Assembly: GCA_046715035.1 (NCBI GenBank)
Contig: JBKJZR010000055.1
Location: 1-34,467, forward strand
DNA from: PALSA-1004 sp046715035
GTDB taxonomy: Bacteria > Pseudomonadota > Gammaproteobacteria > Burkholderiales > SG8-41
DNA: 34,467 nucleotides
Direction of reading: 5' to 3'
Shown: piece by piece, positions 31,765 through 34,467 of the stretch
Numbering within the stretch: position 1 is the first letter of the stretch
How the letters are laid out: every line of letters starts with the position of its first letter
Made by a program: the position numbers and the translations under genes
The notes under the pieces: model-generated
Told to the model about the DNA's origin: nothing
Database searches by the model: none
The model's input: only the letters and a program-made list of their open reading frames with translations

Positions 31765-33147
31765 ATGAATCCCGACCAACTTAGAGTGCTGCTGCTGATC
31801 GCGGCGTTGAGCTACGCGCCTACGCTCGCGTTCTTCTATGTCGGCGAAGAGGCGATATTCCCGATCTCGTCGCTGGAAATGTGGCACGGCCGCGACTGGT
31901 TCCACCAGCATCTGTTCGGCCTCAACCTGCAGCACAATCCGCTCTTCAACTGGCTGATCATTCCGTTCGCCGCGCTCATCGGCTGGGAATACATGCTGCC
32001 GGTGACGCGCGCGCTCACGATCGCAGCCACGCTCGGCACGGCCGCAGCGACGGCCTGGCTTGCATGGCAGCTTACGCGCGACCGCGCGTTTGCAGCGTTT
32101 GCAGCGCTGCTTTATCTCACGCTCGCGGACGTGCTGTTTTACCGGGGATGGCTCGCCTACGTCGATCCGTTATTCGGTTTCTTCGTCTTCGGGGCTATCG
32201 CCGCACTGTGGGTGGCGTGCGAAGACGGACGGCGAGCGCTGCTCGCCGTCGCCGTGGCGAGCCTGACCTGCGCGTTCCTGAGCAAAGCATTCACGGCCTA
32301 CGTCTTCTACGGCGCGGCCGCATTGGTGCTGATGATCGATCCGCGGCGGCGGCGCGTATTGCTCGGTGGTACGTCTCTCGCCCTGCATGCAGGCGCCCTG
32401 CTGGCGCCGGCCGCATGGCTGTGGCTCGTCGTGGGGGACCAGGGGCAGGGCACGCGCATGTTGAGCGAGATCATCGTCAAGCTCGCGCCCGCAGGCGTAC
32501 TCGAATACCTGCGCCATCTGGCCGGGTTTCCCGTCGAAACGATGCTGCGGCTGTCCCCCGCGTTCCTGCTCGCTGGGTATTACGTGTGGCGCCGGCGCAT
32601 CGCAATCGCGCCGCGCTGGGAACCGCACTGGCGCGCAGCGCTGTGGATCGCGTGCCTCAATTACCTGCCCTACTGGCTGTCGCCTCATGGGTCGATCCGC
32701 TATCTGGTGCCCCTCTATCCGGTGATCGCGCTCGCGCTGGCCATGCTGCTGTGGAGCGCCGACGCGCAGGCTTTGCGCAATGTGCGGCACTGGCTGGCGG
32801 GCGCCATCGCCCTCAAGTTGGTCGCCGTGCTGCTGTTTCCGCTCTATCAAAGCCACTACCGCGGTGAGAACTATGCGCTTGCCGCGCAGCGCATCATCGA
32901 ACGCACCGCAGGCCATTCGCTTTATACGACCAACGACACGGCGAGCGGCCTGAGCGTAGCCGGTTACATCGATGCCTGGCGCCACCCGGCGCCGCCGCTG
33001 CAGTGGATGCCGCGCCTGTGGGAGTCGGGCTTCGTCATCGCTGAAGCCCCGGACACGGCCGTTGGCGAAGTGGTGGAGAAATTCAGGTTGGGGCGCAATG
33101 AACTGTTCTTGCTGTGCCGGGGAGCGGCGTGCGCGCAACCGCGCTGA
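31765..33147 (+). CDS. GT-C membrane glycosyltransferase (ArnT/PMT-like)
   Basis: This 460-residue protein has about ten membrane segments. The first periplasmic loop (YVGEEAIFPISSLEMWHGRD, then HNPLFNWLIIPFAAL) matches the ArnT/PMT pattern of an acidic pair, a downstream W, and a P-L-x-x-W segment. The expected catalytic aspartate-glutamate pair reads EE here. The end is a small soluble domain (YTTNDTASGLSVAGYID onward). These enzymes transfer sugars from polyprenyl phosphate carriers to lipid A, protein or glycan in the periplasm. It would be the natural last step for the ArnC-like synthase and ArnE-like flippase encoded upstream. ATG 31765 is the first start after the tandem repeat. It converges with a methyltransferase gene across 12 bases. 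Confidence 0.82.
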   Translation: MNPDQLRVLLLIAALSYAPTLAFFYVGEEAIFPISSLEMWHGRDWFHQHLFGLNLQHNPLFNWLIIPFAALIGWEYMLPVTRALTIAATLGTAAATAWLAWQLTRDRAFAAFAALLYLTLADVLFYRGWLAYVDPLFGFFVFGAIAALWVACEDGRRALLAVAVASLTCAFLSKAFTAYVFYGAAALVLMIDPRRRRVLLGGTSLALHAGALLAPAAWLWLVVGDQGQGTRMLSEIIVKLAPAGVLEYLRHLAGFPVETMLRLSPAFLLAGYYVWRRRIAIAPRWEPHWRAALWIACLNYLPYWLSPHGSIRYLVPLYPVIALALAMLLWSADAQALRNVRHWLAGAIALKLVAVLLFPLYQSHYRGENYALAAQRIIERTAGHSLYTTNDTASGLSVAGYIDAWRHPAPPLQWMPRLWESGFVIAEAPDTAVGEVVEKFRLGRNELFLLCRGAACAQPR

Positions 33148-33159
33148 ACGATAGATGCT

Positions 33160-33993
33160 TCAGGCCTTGCGCAGGATCACGAGCAGGTCGTGTCCGCGGC
33201 CCAGCAGCCTCGCCGGGGCGTTGAGCAATTCTGCGCCCACCCGGGCGATGCGAAAGATCGGGGCCGGGACGTCGCGCTTTTCGTAAAAGCGCACGTTGCG
33301 CGTTTCGATCTGCGCGATATTGAATCCGCTTTTCTGCGCCAACACCCGCATCGACCGAGCGCTGAAGAAACTGATATGCCCGCCCATGTTGCGCAGGCTG
33401 AAGCCGTCCCATCGCTGCTTCATGAAGCGCGCGGTCCAGCTCGCCGCATTGGGTGTGTTCAGCAGCAGAACGCCGTTGGGGCGCAGAATCCGATGGCACT
33501 CCCTGAACAGCTCGATGGGTTCGATCACATGCTCGACCAGTTCGATCAGGGTCACGGCGTCGAAGCTCGCGTCCGCGAACTGCGCTTCATGCAGCAGGCC
33601 GTTGAACACATCCAGGCCGGCCGAGCGTGCCGTTGCGGCCGCCAGGGGAGAGGGCTCGACACCCCGCACCACGAACTGTTCGCGGGCGGCGACCATGAGA
33701 AAGGCGCCACTGGAGCAGCCGACATCGAGCAATTCGATCTGCGACGGCGGCGCTTGCAGCAGGCGCGCGATGGCGGCGAGCCGCCGGCGGGCGATCTTTG
33801 CGCTGCGCGCCACCGCAGCCACGTCGGGTAGCGTTCCCTGCGCGCTGTCCCACAGCCGCAGCGCCGCGCTGAGCTCGGCTCGCGTGCACTGGCTGACGAG
33901 CTGTCCGCAGGTCAGACAGTGCAGCAGGGGGCCCTCGGGCAGTGCGATATCGCTGGCCGCGAGCGGTCCGGCACAGCCGAGCGGACACGACAT
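33160..33993 (-). CDS. Class I SAM-dependent methyltransferase with N-terminal cysteine cluster
   Basis: This 277-residue protein begins MSCPLGCAG and then LLHCLTCGQLVSQC, a probable metal-binding ribbon. The methyltransferase core follows, with motif I LLDVGCSSGAFLMVA, an AVTLIELVEHVIEPIELFRE helix-strand and RILRPNGVLLLNTPNAASW. HISFFSARSMRVLAQKSGF is typical of sugar or lipid methyltransferases of this group. I chose ATG 33993, which puts the ribbon at the N-terminus; the open frame extends upstream but only into the flanking glycosyltransferase gene. It is downstream of, and probably co-transcribed with, that gene. The acceptor is unknown. Confidence 0.8.
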   Translation of the reverse strand: MSCPLGCAGPLAASDIALPEGPLLHCLTCGQLVSQCTRAELSAALRLWDSAQGTLPDVAAVARSAKIARRRLAAIARLLQAPPSQIELLDVGCSSGAFLMVAAREQFVVRGVEPSPLAAATARSAGLDVFNGLLHEAQFADASFDAVTLIELVEHVIEPIELFRECHRILRPNGVLLLNTPNAASWTARFMKQRWDGFSLRNMGGHISFFSARSMRVLAQKSGFNIAQIETRNVRFYEKRDVPAPIFRIARVGAELLNAPARLLGRGHDLLVILRKA

Positions 33994-34060
33994 AAAGCAC
34001 CGCGCGCTGTCTGCTGCCTCGTCCCCGGCGTGTTCATTGCGTGCGTCCAAGCGAGCGTAT

Positions 34061-34467
34061 CTATGCGTGCGCAGCAGGCGAACGAGCGACTGCCGCCGCG
34101 GCTTGCAGCGCACTGGCAATTGCCCCAATGACCGTATGGGCCGACAGCTGCCGAAGACAATCGCTGTCGCTCGCGATATGGCGGTCGCACCCTTCCTTGC
34201 GGCACGGCGCACACGCCGCCGAGCCCTGAATCAGCGTGACGTTGTTGACGCACTGACTACCGTGGCGCCGCCAGGGATTGCCGCCGCTGTAGGCGGCCGG
34301 CCACGGACCCCACTTGAGCGGATCGGTCGGGCCGTACATCGTCACCACGGGAATACCAAGCGCGGCCGCCATATGCGTGAGCGCGGTATCGGGCCCCACA
34401 TAGACGCGCGCGCCTGCGAGCAGGCAGGCCGCCTGGCTCAGCGTAAGTTTGCCACTCACGTCGATGG
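34061..34467 (-). CDS. Family 9 glycosyltransferase (heptosyltransferase-like), C-terminal part
   Basis: This is the last 134 or so residues of an ADP-heptose:LPS heptosyltransferase-type enzyme; the 5' end lies beyond the right edge of the window. Visible motifs are LTLSQAACLLAGARVYVGPD, TALTHMAAALGIPVVTMYGP and TDPLKWGPWP, which form the nucleotide-sugar-binding part of GT-B family 9. A cysteine-rich stretch (CAPCRKEGCDRH) near the end is common in this family. It suggests that lipopolysaccharide core genes continue to the right. Confidence 0.9.
   Translation of the reverse strand, partial: IDVSGKLTLSQAACLLAGARVYVGPDTALTHMAAALGIPVVTMYGPTDPLKWGPWPAAYSGGNPWRRHGSQCVNNVTLIQGSAACAPCRKEGCDRHIASDSDCLRQLSAHTVIGAIASALQAAAAVARSPAAHA

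Overview
The window looks like a chromosomal segment of a high-GC betaproteobacterium, most likely Burkholderiales. The evidence is: four Bug/TctC-type periplasmic receptors without membrane partners, the gene order zapB-zapA-6S RNA on one strand, a cobalamin-riboswitch-controlled TonB receptor, and an msbA-led envelope locus. There are no transposase, phage, CRISPR or tRNA genes. Only short repeats suggest mobility.

Region 1 (1-7825, + strand) opens with the 3' part of an FAD/Fe-S oxidoreductase whose reading frame runs through a G/C-rich palindromic element. A membrane-anchored protein of unknown function follows. Then comes a tight operon (2460-7825): an ACMSD-like amidohydrolase, a triple-domain RidA-fold protein, a single-domain RidA-fold protein, a TctC receptor and a second triple-domain RidA-fold protein. 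By eye, all seven RidA-fold domains lack the arginine that defines catalytic RidA. This is the best candidate in the window for an uncharacterised catabolic system.

Region 2 (7848-18901) is also catabolic. A minus-strand pair (TctC receptor, then a muconate-lactonizing-type enolase-superfamily enzyme) is divergent from a plus-strand series: SMP-30-type lactonase, 3-hydroxyacyl-CoA dehydrogenase-like protein, AzlC/AzlD exporter, enoyl-CoA hydratase, malonyl-CoA decarboxylase, TctC receptor, CaiB-type CoA-transferase and another TctC receptor. The decarboxylase, receptor and CoA-transferase together could form a malonate (or substituted malonate) uptake and use module. The divergent gap holds a strong hairpin and a 127-bp inverted-repeat element.

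Region 3 (18945-20263, minus strand) is housekeeping: zapB and zapA from a strong sigma-70-like promoter that leaves almost no leader, then 6S RNA with an intrinsic terminator, then an EVE-domain protein.

Region 4 (20480-22881) is a cobalamin riboswitch carrying a large extra hairpin, a predicted helix that hides the ribosome binding site, and a BtuB-like receptor.

Region 5 (23074-33147, + strand) is an envelope locus: msbA, an ArnC/GtrB-like glycosyltransferase, a WecD-like acetyltransferase, a half-size EmrE/ArnE-like flippase subunit, a zinc-ribbon methyltransferase, the WecE transaminase, an MBOAT acyltransferase with its SGNH partner, and a GT-C (ArnT/PMT-like) glycosyltransferase. Together they have the parts needed to make an amino sugar, load it on a lipid carrier, flip it, transfer it in the periplasm and O-acetylate the product. 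Two minus-strand genes, a methyltransferase and the C-terminal part of a heptosyltransferase-like GT9 enzyme, close the window.
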